NCBI RefSeq assembly: GCF_900230225.1
Contig: NZ_OCNH01000001.1
Coordinates: forward strand, 1,302,001-1,366,000
Source: Spirosoma fluviale
Lineage (GTDB): Bacteria; Bacteroidota; Bacteroidia; Cytophagales; Spirosomataceae
Direction: 5' to 3'
DNA: 64,000 nucleotides
Positions 1 to 9,159 of this stretch are shown here, piece by piece. Position 1 is the stretch's first letter, and each line of letters begins with the position of its first letter. Both the position numbers and the translations under genes were made by a program. Under the pieces are notes generated by a model that worked only from the letters and a program-made list of their open reading frames with translations, ran no database searches and was not told where the DNA came from.

Positions 1-1
1 G

Positions 2-199
2 AGTCCGTCGATCGGTCTATTTGACGGTCGGTCGAAGGTAAATCCACGAAATGAGCCGGAAACGTATGTATTCCATCAGCCAGTCGTTTACCAACAGAAT
101 TTTGGCCAAGAATTTGTACCGAATCTTAGTATAATTGACCTGTTGTTTTGCCAGGGACCGGCCGCTCCGGATGTGTTACTGGCAGGCCTTCAGGAGTGA
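2..199 (+). CDS. WbqC family protein, C-terminal part (cut by window edge)
   Basis: An open frame runs from the left edge to a TGA at 197-199 and gives 65 codons with no start inside the window. The translation contains PNLSIIDLLF near residue 45, followed by CQGP. This closely resembles the C-terminal signature of WbqC-like proteins (PNLSIIDLLFNEGP in Bacteroidota members as I remember them). WbqC proteins are small enzymes of uncertain activity often linked to surface polysaccharide synthesis. The stop lies 62 bases before the clpC start, on the same strand, so the two genes could be co-transcribed. The reading as coding rests on that motif and an uninterrupted frame. The rest of the gene lies outside the window. 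Confidence 0.68.
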   Translation, partial: SPSIGLFDGRSKVNPRNEPETYVFHQPVVYQQNFGQEFVPNLSIIDLLFCQGPAAPDVLLAGLQE

Positions 200-261
200 A
201 CAAATCCTTAAAACTCTTCGTTAGGCCTATAGTACGGTTACCTAAGGAGACCCTAAAACGA

Positions 262-2793
262 ATGGAAGCAAAATTCTCAAACCGCGTCAAGGAAGTTATC
301 ACGCTGAGTCGGGAAGAAGCCTTGCGCTTAGGCCACGATTACATCGGCACAGAGCATCTGTTGCTGGGTATGATTCGTGAGGGTGAGGGTGTAGCGGTCG
401 GGTTGCTAAAGAAACTTGGCATCTCGCTCGACGAACTCCGGGTTACTATCGAACAGGCTACGAAAGGAACAGCCACCAACAACGTGAAAAACTTAGCGAA
501 TATTCCGCTGACCCGTCAGTCGGAAAAGACGCTCAAGATTACGTATCTGGAAGCTAAGATTTTCAAGAGCCCACTTATCGGTACGGAGCACCTTTTACTA
601 TCGATTCTGCGCGATGAAGACAATGTCGCCACGCAGATTCTTAACAAGTTTAATGTTAACTACGAAGTCATTAAAGAGATGCTGGAATATCAATCAACCG
701 GAAGCCGCCCCACCATGGCAAGCGACACCGACGATGATGATAATGACCGGGGGATGTTTGGTGGCAGCAGCAGTTCCAGTTCAGGAAAAGATCCGAAAGG
801 TTCTGAGAAATCGCGCACACCCGTGCTCGACAACTTCGGCCGTGATCTGACCAAACTCGCTGAAGTTGGCAAACTCGATCCGATCGTTGGTCGTGAAAAA
901 GAAATTGAACGTGTTGCTCAGATTCTGAGCCGCCGAAAGAAAAATAACCCAATCCTGATTGGTGAGCCTGGCGTTGGTAAGACGGCTATTGCAGAAGGTC
1001 TGGCGTTGCGTATTGTACAGAAAAAAGTATCGCGGGTGTTGTTCGGCAAGCGGGTTGTGACCCTCGATCTGGCATCGCTTGTAGCGGGTACGAAATACCG
1101 GGGTCAATTTGAAGAGCGCATGAAAGCCGTGATGAACGAGCTGGAGAAATCGCCGGAGGTGATCCTGTTTATCGACGAGCTTCACACAATCGTTGGTGCG
1201 GGTGGTGCTTCGGGCTCGCTCGATGCCTCGAATATGTTCAAGCCAGCGTTAGCCCGTGGTGATATTCAATGCATAGGAGCCACAACGCTTGACGAATATC
1301 GTCAGTATATTGAAAAAGATGGCGCATTAGCCCGTCGTTTCCAGATGGTAATGGTCGATGCTACATCCATCGACGAGACGATTGAGATTTTAAACAACAT
1401 TAAGGATAAATACGAAGAACACCACCACGTAAACTACACCAAAGAAGCCATCGAGGCTGCGGTGAAGTTGTCGGAACGGTATATTTCGGATCGGTTCCTG
1501 CCTGATAAAGCCATCGACGTGATGGACGAAGTGGGTGCACGTGTTCACATCTCGAACATCACGGTTCCTGAAGATATTCTGAAACTCGAAGAGCAGATCG
1601 AGAATATCAAGAAGGAGAAAAATCAGGTTGTTAAGAGCCAGAAATACGAAGAAGCTGCCCAGCTTCGCGATAAGGAAAAACGCCTGATCGACCAGCTGGA
1701 TCGCGCGAAACAATTGTGGGAAGAAGATACCAAGAAGCGTCGGTACACGGTCAACGAAGAAAACGTTGCCGAAGTCGTAGCGATGATGACGGGTATTCCG
1801 GTCACGAGCGTTTCAAATGATGAAGGCAAGAAGCTGATCAACATGGGCGACGAACTGAAAGGCCGGGTAATCGGTCAGCAGTCGGCCATCGACAAACTGG
1901 TGAAAGCTATTCAGCGGACACGAGTGGGTTTGAAAGATCCCAAGAAGCCAATCGGCTCGTTTATCTTCCTCGGTCCAACGGGTGTTGGTAAAACGGAATT
2001 AGCTAAAGTACTCGCTACCTATCTCTTCGATAAAGACGATGCACTGGTGCGGATCGATATGTCGGAATACATGGAGAAATTCAGTGTAAGCCGGTTAGTT
2101 GGTGCACCTCCGGGCTATGTTGGGTATGAAGAAGGTGGTCAGTTGACGGAGAAAATCCGCCGGAAGCCCTACAGTGTTGTCTTGCTGGACGAAATCGAAA
2201 AAGCGCACCCGGATGTGTTCAACATCCTGTTGCAAGTGCTTGACGATGGTATCCTGACGGATGGTCTGGGTCGCCGGGTTGACTTCCGGAATACGATCAT
2301 CATCATGACCTCAAACATTGGGGTTCGTGACCTGAAAGATTTCGGTGCGGGTATTGGTTTTGCCACCAAGAAATCGGCTGAAACGCAGGATGATCTGATG
2401 AAGAGCACGATTCAAAGTGCGCTTCGGAAAGCGTTCTCGCCTGAGTTCCTGAACCGTCTCGACGATGTGATTGTGTTTAACTCGCTGCTACGCGAAGATA
2501 TTCACAAGATCATTGACCTGATGCTGGGCAAACTCTTGGGCCGCGTTACCAACTTGGGTTATACCGTTGAACTGACCGAGAAGGCGAAAGACTTCCTGGC
2601 CGAAAAAGGGTATGATCCACAATATGGTGCCCGTCCGCTGAGCCGTGCTATCCAGCGTTACCTCGAAGATCCCGTTGCAGAAGAAATTCTGAAAGGCGAA
2701 CTCAAAGAAGGCGATGTAATCATGGCCGACTATAGTGGCGAAGGCGAAACCCTGACCATTACGGTACGGAAGCCGGAGGTAGCCGTCGAATAG
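262..2793 (+). CDS. clpC: ATP-dependent Clp protease ATP-binding subunit ClpC
   Basis: This 843-residue Hsp100 unfoldase feeds substrates to ClpP in the cytoplasm. In order it shows two Clp-N repeats (about 1-150, each with a GTEHLLL motif), an acidic Ser-rich linker, AAA-1 with Walker A GEPGVGKT, a UVR-like coiled segment ([13 protein letters not shown]), AAA-2 with Walker A GPTGVGKT, and a C-terminal D2-small domain. The UVR segment and two Clp-N repeats separate it from ClpA and ClpB. The open frame extends 38 codons upstream, but ATG 262 is preferred: it follows a purine-rich AAGGAGA at 244-250, and the protein from there begins exactly as ClpC proteins do. No mcsAB or ctsR homologue is adjacent. 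A strong terminator follows the stop. Confidence 0.97.
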   Translation: MEAKFSNRVKEVITLSREEALRLGHDYIGTEHLLLGMIREGEGVAVGLLKKLGISLDELRVTIEQATKGTATNNVKNLANIPLTRQSEKTLKITYLEAKIFKSPLIGTEHLLLSILRDEDNVATQILNKFNVNYEVIKEMLEYQSTGSRPTMASDTDDDDNDRGMFGGSSSSSSGKDPKGSEKSRTPVLDNFGRDLTKLAEVGKLDPIVGREKEIERVAQILSRRKKNNPILIGEPGVGKTAIAEGLALRIVQKKVSRVLFGKRVVTLDLASLVAGTKYRGQFEERMKAVMNELEKSPEVILFIDELHTIVGAGGASGSLDASNMFKPALARGDIQCIGATTLDEYRQYIEKDGALARRFQMVMVDATSIDETIEILNNIKDKYEEHHHVNYTKEAIEAAVKLSERYISDRFLPDKAIDVMDEVGARVHISNITVPEDILKLEEQIENIKKEKNQVVKSQKYEEAAQLRDKEKRLIDQLDRAKQLWEEDTKKRRYTVNEENVAEVVAMMTGIPVTSVSNDEGKKLINMGDELKGRVIGQQSAIDKLVKAIQRTRVGLKDPKKPIGSFIFLGPTGVGKTELAKVLATYLFDKDDALVRIDMSEYMEKFSVSRLVGAPPGYVGYEEGGQLTEKIRRKPYSVVLLDEIEKAHPDVFNILLQVLDDGILTDGLGRRVDFRNTIIIMTSNIGVRDLKDFGAGIGFATKKSAETQDDLMKSTIQSALRKAFSPEFLNRLDDVIVFNSLLREDIHKIIDLMLGKLLGRVTNLGYTVELTEKAKDFLAEKGYDPQYGARPLSRAIQRYLEDPVAEEILKGELKEGDVIMADYSGEGETLTITVRKPEVAVE

Positions 2794-2815
2794 AGATTCA
2801 ATTACCGCATATAGT

Positions 2816-2851
2816 AAGGGGCCTGACTTGTGAAAGTCAGGCCCCTTTTTT
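2816..2851 (+). terminator. Rho-independent terminator of clpC
   Basis: A perfect 14-bp stem (2816-2829 with 2834-2847) closes a GTGA loop and runs into a T tract ending at 2851. The T tract lies only on the plus-strand side, so it stops clpC and does not serve the convergent gene ending at 2887. Confidence 0.92.
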
Positions 2852-2886
2852 GTTTAGTAGCGCGAGTTTTCGCCTGCGCTACTAAA

Positions 2887-4641
2887 TTAAATACTCTTTG
2901 CTTTCACCATATCAATATAATATTGCGATGTACGCATGGCGCTGGCCAGGATCGTCCAGGTTACGTTTTTGTCGCCTTGCGACACAAACGGAGCCGCATC
3001 GACTACAAACAGGTTCTTCACATCGTGGGCCTGCTGGTATTTGTTCAGAGCCGACTTTTGCGGGTCATTCCCCATACGAACGGTACCCACTTCGTGGATG
3101 ATTCGGCCGGGAGCGGCTAACCCATAGCCGTGTGCCGTGTTCGGGCCGGGTTTAGGGCCAAGCGCAATACCACCCATCGCATGGATAATTTCCTCGAAGG
3201 TATCCTGCATGTGTTTAGCCTGCTTAACCTCATAGTCCGACCATTTGTAGTGGAAGCGTAAGGTTGGAATACCATACTTATCTACGGCATTCGGGTCAAT
3301 TTCGCAGTAGTTGGTTTCAAGAGGCACCGGCTCGCCCCGTCCCGACATACCAATATAGGCACCGTAGAACCGTCGGTAATCATCTTTCAGACTTGCGCCA
3401 TAGCCACCACCCGTTTTGGTTTTGCCATCACGACCGGGAATGATGCTGTTCAAGTTTTCGACACCACTGCCAAAGCCATAACCGGGCATACCCATGCCAC
3501 CACCGTATTCAATATGGTAACCCCTTGGGAAGTCGAGCTTCTTATTATCGAGCCACCAGGGGGTGAATACGTGCATACCGCCAACACCATCTTCGTTGTA
3601 CCGTTTGCGATCCATCAGGGCAGGAATAAACCCTGAACGGCTGGCTCCCGTGGAGTCATTGAGATACTTTCCAACAACTCCGCTGCTGTTTGCCAGTCCA
3701 TTTGGAAAACGTGACGATTTGGAGTTAAGGAGAATCCGGGCCGATTCACAGGTACTTGCACCCAGCATAACGGCTTTTGCCCGAACGGTCACTTCTTCCA
3801 GCGTACGGTTATTTACGTAACTAACGCCCGTGGCAAGGCCCGTCTGTGGATCGGTGAGCACCTCGCGCACCATAGCCCCATTAATCAATGTTACGTTGCC
3901 AGTCTTGACCGCAGGAATACACAACACCGACGAAGCCGAGAAGTCGGCATACGCCTGACAGCCCCGGTTGCACTGGTGGCAATAGAAACAGGAGCCCCGG
4001 TCTTTGTTAATGGGCTTGGTGAGAATACTTAACCGCGATGGAATAACCGGGATGCCTATACTTTGGGCACCCTTTCGAATCATCAATTCATGTAAACGAG
4101 GCTTTGGCGGGGGCAGGAAAATGCCATCGGGCTCATTCGGGAAATTTTCGACCGACCCAAAAACGCCAATCAAACGATCTACTTTATCATAATAAGGCTT
4201 GAGATCGTCGTAGCCGATTGGCCAGTCGTCGCCCACACCCGACAGCGAACGTCGCCGAAAATCGTCAGGGCCAAAACGCATGGAGATACGTCCCCAGTGG
4301 TTGGTACGTCCGCCGAGCATTCTCGACCGAAACCAGCCGAATTCTGTACCGGACTTGGCGGAATAAGGCTCGCCATCTATTTCCCAGCCTCCCCAGGCGG
4401 CATCGAAATCACCACCAGATCGGGCATCGGTACTGGCACCACGTCGGGGCGATTCCCAGGGCCATTTCATTTGAGTAATGTACTTAGGATCGGCGGGGTC
4501 ATAGTAACCACCTGCTTCGAGCAGAACAACTTTTGCACCTGCCTTAGCGAGCATGTACGCAGCCATGCCGCCCCCTGCACCTGAGCCGACTATAGCTACG
4601 TCGTAGATAAGTGGGGCTTTTTTGAGTTGTGGAATATCCAT
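2887..4641 (-). CDS. GMC family FAD-dependent oxidoreductase
   Basis: The 584-residue protein begins with a dinucleotide-binding segment, VGSGAGGGMAAY at about 18-29, after a short leader. It ends with the GMC C-terminal signature: HEVGTVRMG, then FVVDAAPFVSQGDKN and a final Ala-rich helix. Family members oxidise alcohols, sugars or sugar acids with FAD. A Cys-rich stretch (CFYCHQCNRGC, near residue 225) is typical of the Bacteroidota branch related to gluconate 2-dehydrogenase large subunits. That branch normally pairs with a small subunit-3 partner, but none lies beside it here. No signal peptide is evident, so the location is uncertain. The substrate cannot be read from the sequence. It faces clpC tail to tail. 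Confidence 0.9.
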   Translation of the reverse strand: MDIPQLKKAPLIYDVAIVGSGAGGGMAAYMLAKAGAKVVLLEAGGYYDPADPKYITQMKWPWESPRRGASTDARSGGDFDAAWGGWEIDGEPYSAKSGTEFGWFRSRMLGGRTNHWGRISMRFGPDDFRRRSLSGVGDDWPIGYDDLKPYYDKVDRLIGVFGSVENFPNEPDGIFLPPPKPRLHELMIRKGAQSIGIPVIPSRLSILTKPINKDRGSCFYCHQCNRGCQAYADFSASSVLCIPAVKTGNVTLINGAMVREVLTDPQTGLATGVSYVNNRTLEEVTVRAKAVMLGASTCESARILLNSKSSRFPNGLANSSGVVGKYLNDSTGASRSGFIPALMDRKRYNEDGVGGMHVFTPWWLDNKKLDFPRGYHIEYGGGMGMPGYGFGSGVENLNSIIPGRDGKTKTGGGYGASLKDDYRRFYGAYIGMSGRGEPVPLETNYCEIDPNAVDKYGIPTLRFHYKWSDYEVKQAKHMQDTFEEIIHAMGGIALGPKPGPNTAHGYGLAAPGRIIHEVGTVRMGNDPQKSALNKYQQAHDVKNLFVVDAAPFVSQGDKNVTWTILASAMRTSQYYIDMVKAKSI

Positions 4642-4730
4642 CCGGTAGCGTTGCGATTGGGTAAATCAGTGATAGGTTGATTTACCTAATAAGCCGAACA
4701 AGGATAGAGTTTACTCTAAAATCCCTGACA

Positions 4731-5489
4731 TCACCGCCTTGCCTTTATAGCCTCGGCAACGTTGTCGGTGTTGATGATATCCACACCCAGTTTTTTTAAT
4801 TGTTTCCAACCATTCGGCGTATCAGGAATGGCCCAGAAACGGAAGGGTTTATTATCACTATGGGCTCGTTTAATGACCCGTTTCAGCTTGTCGCGGTCCA
4901 CGTCAGGTATGTCGCCTACGCCATTCCAGCGGGAGTACGATTGGAAATTATCGCTGATCATGGCTACTCGCTGCAACGTTTCCTGATCATAAACTTCACT
5001 GGGCCGCCCGTCGAACTGAAGAAGCGGGTAATCGAGGTATGTGTCTATTTTCGGGCGTTCACCACTAATAACGACCTGAATCGCTTTTGCGTTGGCCGAC
5101 CGATTAAAGCAGGTCAGGTTTTCCTGTAACTTTTCCATCAGCTTGGGTAATACGCCCGCTGGGTTTTCTTTAATATCCAAAACCAGCGCGAAGGTGTAGT
5201 CACGATCGGAGCTGGGTTTGTCTTTGTATTGCTGGAACAAGCGGGCAATAGGTTGTAAATACAGCGAATCCAGCGTTGGTGGTGTTTGCGGACTTTCTTC
5301 AGGCTTTTCGTGAGAAACAACCAGCTTCCCATTCCGTAACCATACATCAGCCTCAATAAAGTCGGCTCGCTGCTCATAAGCCTCCACAAACGGACGGGCT
5401 TTGGCATAATCGTTGTGAGAATGAATTTTCTGAGCCAGTGTAACCGACACCGACGATAACAGGAGGGCTAGGACAAGACGATAGTTCAT
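4731..5489 (-). CDS. Secreted PI-PLC/GDPD-superfamily phosphodiesterase (AIM6-like)
   Basis: This 252-residue protein has a Sec signal peptide (MNYRLVLALLL, cleavage after TLAQ). The first catalytic-type motif HSHNDY follows at once, then EADV about 20 residues later and VLDIKENP near 115. This order of His, Glu/Asp and acidic motifs fits the PI-PLC/glycerophosphodiester phosphodiesterase TIM barrel, in particular the uncharacterised branch that includes yeast Aim6. It should act in the periplasm or outside the cell on a phosphodiester, but the substrate is unknown. It lies 90 bases downstream of the fabG-facing intergenic region on the minus strand and 89 bases upstream of the GMC gene, so the two may be co-transcribed. 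Confidence 0.85.
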   Translation of the reverse strand: MNYRLVLALLLSSVSVTLAQKIHSHNDYAKARPFVEAYEQRADFIEADVWLRNGKLVVSHEKPEESPQTPPTLDSLYLQPIARLFQQYKDKPSSDRDYTFALVLDIKENPAGVLPKLMEKLQENLTCFNRSANAKAIQVVISGERPKIDTYLDYPLLQFDGRPSEVYDQETLQRVAMISDNFQSYSRWNGVGDIPDVDRDKLKRVIKRAHSDNKPFRFWAIPDTPNGWKQLKKLGVDIINTDNVAEAIKARR

Positions 5490-5576
5490 GGTGGATTACC
5501 TGATTTTTGACAAAGTAACACAGCTTATCGGCGAAACCAAAACCAATGCGTACCTTGTCGTTTTAGACCAAACCAC

Positions 5577-5584
5577 TATTTTTG
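5577..5584 (+). promoter_or_regulatory. Bacteroidota-type promoter for fabG
   Basis: TATTTTTG matches the -7 form TAnnTTTG. A TTG at 5555-5557 sits 19 bases upstream as the -33 element. Transcription would begin near 5590, which rules out an upstream start at 5582 and supports ATG 5687 with a leader of about 95 bases. Confidence 0.6.
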
Positions 5585-5686
5585 ACTAAATTTAGTAGGC
5601 GACTATGCTTACTAAATCGAATAGAATGGCCTTTACTGCGTATTGCGTATCCATTCTTCATCGTCTATTTATTATTACCCCGTAAA

Positions 5687-6433
5687 ATGGATTTACTGAA
5701 AGGAAAAGTTGCGTTGATTACAGGTGCGTCGCGCGGGATTGGTCGGGCTATGGCCGAGAAGTTTGCCAAAGAAGGTGCCGATATTGCTTTTACCTACCTA
5801 TCGAGTGTCGAAAAAGGACAAGCGCTGGAAGAAGAACTCAAAGCCTTTGGCGGACGGGTAAAAGGCTACCGGTCGGATGCGTCAGACCATAAAGCTGCCG
5901 AAGATCTTATCGCTCAGGTACTCGCCGATTTCGGCAAGCTCGATGTGCTCGTTAACAACGCCGGTATCACGAAAGACGGGCTGTTGATGCGAATGACTGA
6001 AGAACAATGGGATACTGTAATTAACGTTAATCTAAAGTCAGTCTTTAACCTGACCAAAGCGGCCATCAAATCCATGATGAAAGCGAAGTCCGGTTCTATT
6101 ATTAATCTGACGTCAGTGGTTGGTATCCGGGGTAACGCGGGGCAGGCCAACTATGCCGCGTCGAAGGCCGGTATCATTGGTTTTACTAAATCCGTTGCGC
6201 TTGAACTGGGTTCCCGGAACATCCGGTCCAATGCCATTGCACCGGGTTTTATTGAGACAGAAATGACCGGGGAAATCAATGAAAAGGCACTGGAAGACTG
6301 GAAACAGCAGATTCCAATGAAACGTGGAGGCCAACCCGAAGAAGTAGCCGATTGCGCTGTTTTTCTGGCCTCCGACCTCTCCCGCTACATTACCGGTCAG
6401 GTGCTGCAAGTGGACGGAGGAATGCTTACCTAG
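5687..6433 (+). CDS. fabG: 3-oxoacyl-[acyl-carrier-protein] reductase FabG
   Basis: This 248-residue classical short-chain dehydrogenase carries out the NADPH-dependent reduction of 3-oxoacyl-ACP in fatty-acid elongation. The cofactor motif TGASRGIG lies at 12-19, the structural NNAG near 90, the catalytic Ser in NLTSVVG, and Tyr and Lys in NYAASKAG. It ends in GGML, as FabG proteins do. The frame continues 35 codons upstream of ATG 5687, but that part overlaps the likely promoter and is not SDR-like. A GGAGTTA-type inverted repeat follows the stop. No other fatty-acid gene is adjacent, so a different SDR substrate is possible, but the close match to FabG motifs makes this the best call. Confidence 0.9.
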   Translation: MDLLKGKVALITGASRGIGRAMAEKFAKEGADIAFTYLSSVEKGQALEEELKAFGGRVKGYRSDASDHKAAEDLIAQVLADFGKLDVLVNNAGITKDGLLMRMTEEQWDTVINVNLKSVFNLTKAAIKSMMKAKSGSIINLTSVVGIRGNAGQANYAASKAGIIGFTKSVALELGSRNIRSNAIAPGFIETEMTGEINEKALEDWKQQIPMKRGGQPEEVADCAVFLASDLSRYITGQVLQVDGGMLT

Positions 6434-6440
6434 TAGTAGG

Positions 6441-6494
6441 AGTTAGGAGCGGGGAGTTAGGAGTTAGAAGACTCCCAACTCCTCGCTCCTAACT
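6441..6494. repeat. Palindromic element built of GGAGTTA units
   Basis: Two 24-base arms (6441-6464 and 6471-6494) are complementary at 22 positions with a six-base loop. Each arm is made of repeated AGGAGTTAGGAG-like units. It fills the gap between fabG and the VWA gene. A diverged copy lies at 37222-37318. It may act as a transcription barrier, but it has no T tract. Confidence 0.8.
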
Positions 6495-6518
6495 CCTAAC
6501 TTCTTACTCCTAATAAGA

Positions 6519-8636
6519 ATGAACTTCATTTTCCAATCCTCACCCTGGTGGATCCTGGTGTGCCTGCTCGTAGGGGCTGTGTATGCGTTTGCAATGTATC
6601 AGCCGCTCCCGCGTCTTGTGGATAGTGGTACAGCCATGGGAGGGTTCGACAAGCGAACTACCTACGGTCTGGCGGCCTTACGGTTCGTGGTCGTCAGCTT
6701 TCTGGCCTTTCTGCTGATTAATCCCCTGATTCGGAGTTTGCGAACGCTGACGGAGAAGCCGAAAGTTGTGCTGGCCATCGACAACTCCGAGTCCGTAGCA
6801 GCCGCTGGTAGGCCCGCCCTAACTCGTGCGCTGGCAAGCTTACAAGCGCTACAGCAGCAACTGACCGATAAAGGGTTGGACGTGGCGATTCGGACTTTTG
6901 GCGATTCGGTCACCAACGGCGATTTAACGCAACTGCCTTTTACGCAACGCACCACAGACTTGTCAGGATTATTGGCAAGGGTTCGCTCGGATTATGAAGG
7001 ACGCAACCTGACGGATGTTGTGCTGGTGTCGGATGGAATTTTCAACCAGGGGCTTTCGCCAACCTTTGGGCAATATCCATTTGCGGTGCAGACCATTGGC
7101 TTGGGCGATACAATCCCCAAAAAAGATATTCAGCTTAAGGGGATCATTGCCAACCGGATTGCCTACCTGGGCAATCAGTTTCCGGTAAAAGCAGAAATCG
7201 TGACCAATGGCTTTCAGGGCCGAAGCGCTACAGTTGTATTGCGGCAGAATGGCAAAGAACTGGGTCGTCAGTCGATTAACCTGGGAAAAAATGACACGTT
7301 TGATCAACTGACCTTTCAGACGACAGCTACCCAGAAGGGCGTTCAGCACTTTGTAGTCGAGGTGCTGCCGCAGCCCGGCGAATTCAGTACGCGCAATAAC
7401 CGTCAGGATGTATATATCGATGTTATCGACGGAAAAGAGAAGGTATTATTGCTGGCACTTTCCCCGCACCCGGACATAAAAGCCCTGCGGAACATTCTGG
7501 AGAAAAATCAGAATTACGAACTCGACATCCGGATTCTGACCGGTACCCCCGCTGAAGCGACGCCACCGGCAGACAAGACCTATGATTTAATCATACTCCA
7601 CCAGATTCCTGATAATGGGAACGTGGGCACCGCATTAATGCAGAAGTATCTGGCGAAGAATACGCCCGTACTGTTCGTTCTGGGAAACCAATCCTCTCTG
7701 GGACCCTTCAATACGTCGAATCCGGTTATGCAGATAAGTGGCCAACCGAACCAGAGTGATAAAGTAACGGGCTTCTTCAACCCAGAATTTAAACAACTCA
7801 ATCTCGACCCCGCCCGGCTTGATATTCTTGCCAAGTTACCCCCTTTGCTGGTGCCGTATGGTGAGTTTCGGTTGCAGGCGGGTAGCGAAGTCGTTCTCTG
7901 GCAACAGGTGGGCAGTGTTCGCACCACAAAGCCATTGCTAGCATTTAATGTGACAAGTCCCAGAAAAACGGCTGTGCTGGCTGGTGAAGGGTTGTGGGCC
8001 TGGCGGCTCGAAGAATACGCCCTGACCGATAAGCAGGAGGTGGTTGACGAACTCATTCAAAAGGTAATTCAGCTGATTTCTGTAAAAGAAGACCGTCGTA
8101 AACTGCGCGTTTATCCGATTCGGAATGAATTTGTAGCGGGCGAAAAGGTTATTTTCGAGACGGAACTCTATAACGACATCTACGAACGACTTTACGACAA
8201 ACCTGTCCGACTTGAAATCAGCGACGAAAAAGGACTGACTCGGTCGTACAACTACACGCCTACCGAAGCGAACAGCCGATTTGAGCTCAGCCGTTTGCCC
8301 GAAGGCGCGTACCGGTTCAAGGCGAGTGTTACGGTCAATAACAAAGCTGAGCAGGCATCGGGGCAGTTTGTTGTACGGGATTTGCAACTGGAAGCCCTCA
8401 ATACCACTGCCGACCATGGACTGCTCCGGCAGCTTTCTCAGCAAACGGGTGGACAGTTCTATAAAGCCAGCCAGACTGACGCGCTCGTTCAAACGCTGAC
8501 GAACCGTCCTCACCCGTCCCGCCTGACAAGTACCGAAGAGATGAATGAGTTAATCAACTGGCGTTGGTTGTTCTTCGTGGTCCTTACGCTGGTAGCCGTA
8601 GAGTGGGGGTTGCGTAAGTTTTATGGCGGGTATTAA
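6519..8636 (+). CDS. VWA-domain membrane protein
   Basis: The 705-residue protein starts with two membrane helices (about 10-30 and 50-70). A von Willebrand A domain follows, with a MIDAS-type DxSxS motif in AIDNSESV (about residue 88) and VLVSDGIF at about 170. A long middle region resembles Ig-like and glutamine-amidotransferase-like folds seen in Bacteroidota VWA proteins, and a single helix (about 680-700) sits at the C-terminus. The N- and C-terminal helices bracket a large periplasmic or cytoplasmic body. The function is unknown. Relatives are loosely grouped with BatA-type aerotolerance proteins, but no bat operon or MoxR ATPase is adjacent. The start at 6519 follows the GGAGTTA palindrome closely. 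Confidence 0.78.
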   Translation: MNFIFQSSPWWILVCLLVGAVYAFAMYQPLPRLVDSGTAMGGFDKRTTYGLAALRFVVVSFLAFLLINPLIRSLRTLTEKPKVVLAIDNSESVAAAGRPALTRALASLQALQQQLTDKGLDVAIRTFGDSVTNGDLTQLPFTQRTTDLSGLLARVRSDYEGRNLTDVVLVSDGIFNQGLSPTFGQYPFAVQTIGLGDTIPKKDIQLKGIIANRIAYLGNQFPVKAEIVTNGFQGRSATVVLRQNGKELGRQSINLGKNDTFDQLTFQTTATQKGVQHFVVEVLPQPGEFSTRNNRQDVYIDVIDGKEKVLLLALSPHPDIKALRNILEKNQNYELDIRILTGTPAEATPPADKTYDLIILHQIPDNGNVGTALMQKYLAKNTPVLFVLGNQSSLGPFNTSNPVMQISGQPNQSDKVTGFFNPEFKQLNLDPARLDILAKLPPLLVPYGEFRLQAGSEVVLWQQVGSVRTTKPLLAFNVTSPRKTAVLAGEGLWAWRLEEYALTDKQEVVDELIQKVIQLISVKEDRRKLRVYPIRNEFVAGEKVIFETELYNDIYERLYDKPVRLEISDEKGLTRSYNYTPTEANSRFELSRLPEGAYRFKASVTVNNKAEQASGQFVVRDLQLEALNTTADHGLLRQLSQQTGGQFYKASQTDALVQTLTNRPHPSRLTSTEEMNELINWRWLFFVVLTLVAVEWGLRKFYGGY

Positions 8637-8656
8637 GGCGCAATTTTACGTTTAGC

Positions 8657-8727
8657 CTTTCGTCTGAATCAACAAAGCCGTGTCTCAGTTTTTAGCTGAG
8701 ACACGGCTTTGTTGATTCAGACGAAAG
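8657..8727. repeat. Perfect 32-bp inverted repeat with 7-base loop
   Basis: Bases 8657-8688 and 8696-8727 are exact reverse complements around the loop TTTTTAG. It lies 20 bases after the stop of the VWA gene. It could end transcription, but no T tract follows the stem, and the perfect 32-bp arms are far longer than a normal terminator. A recently inserted palindromic element is an alternative. Confidence 0.9.
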
Positions 8728-9159
8728 AAGTTGTGAAAGAAGAAGCATAGCAAGTGTATGGTTAAAAGAGTTTATTACGACTGATAGGTACCGATAAACA
8801 CTGAATTAACCCTTCCGGGAAATGGCTAACATCTCCATACCTATCACTCAATTTTCTGCTTTTTCTACCAAAATAATTTACATACATACATTCGTATTTC
8901 TACTTTGGTGGCGTATTGTTCAGTCCGGACATGTGACGCACACGCTATAAGCGATGCCTGTTTCTTCTTCCGCCTTTGTCGGATACCGCTTGGTGGTTAG
9001 TATAATCTATTTTATCTGTAGAGAAAATATTTAATCGAGCATTCAGAGTAGTTTCATAAGCTGGGGGTAGTAGGCCCAACTTACGCTGTACCGCAAGCGA
9101 ATTCCCTACACATTTTCTTTTTTTATCAATTAATCTAGTTAACCAATAGTATAACACGT
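8728..9159. other. Intergenic region with no supported gene
   Basis: About 430 bases between the inverted repeat and the beta-helix gene. Short open frames on either strand have no recognisable protein features. The region is locally AT-rich near 8860-8920, where a promoter for the downstream secreted protein is plausible, but I could not find a clean TAnnTTTG. Confidence 0.5.

Noticed and set aside
148..261. Longer N-terminus for ClpC starting at TTG 148
   Set aside because: The extra 38 residues overlap the WbqC gene in another frame and are unlike ClpC; ATG 262 with a purine-rich leader is better.
5582..5686. Longer FabG starting at 5582
   Set aside because: It begins inside the TATTTTTG promoter box and adds non-SDR residues.
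6434..6518. CRISPR-like repeat array
   Set aside because: The units are inverted and lack spacers; no cas gene is present in the window.
8728..9159. 70-residue minus-strand frame at 8945
   Set aside because: No start context or recognisable protein pattern.
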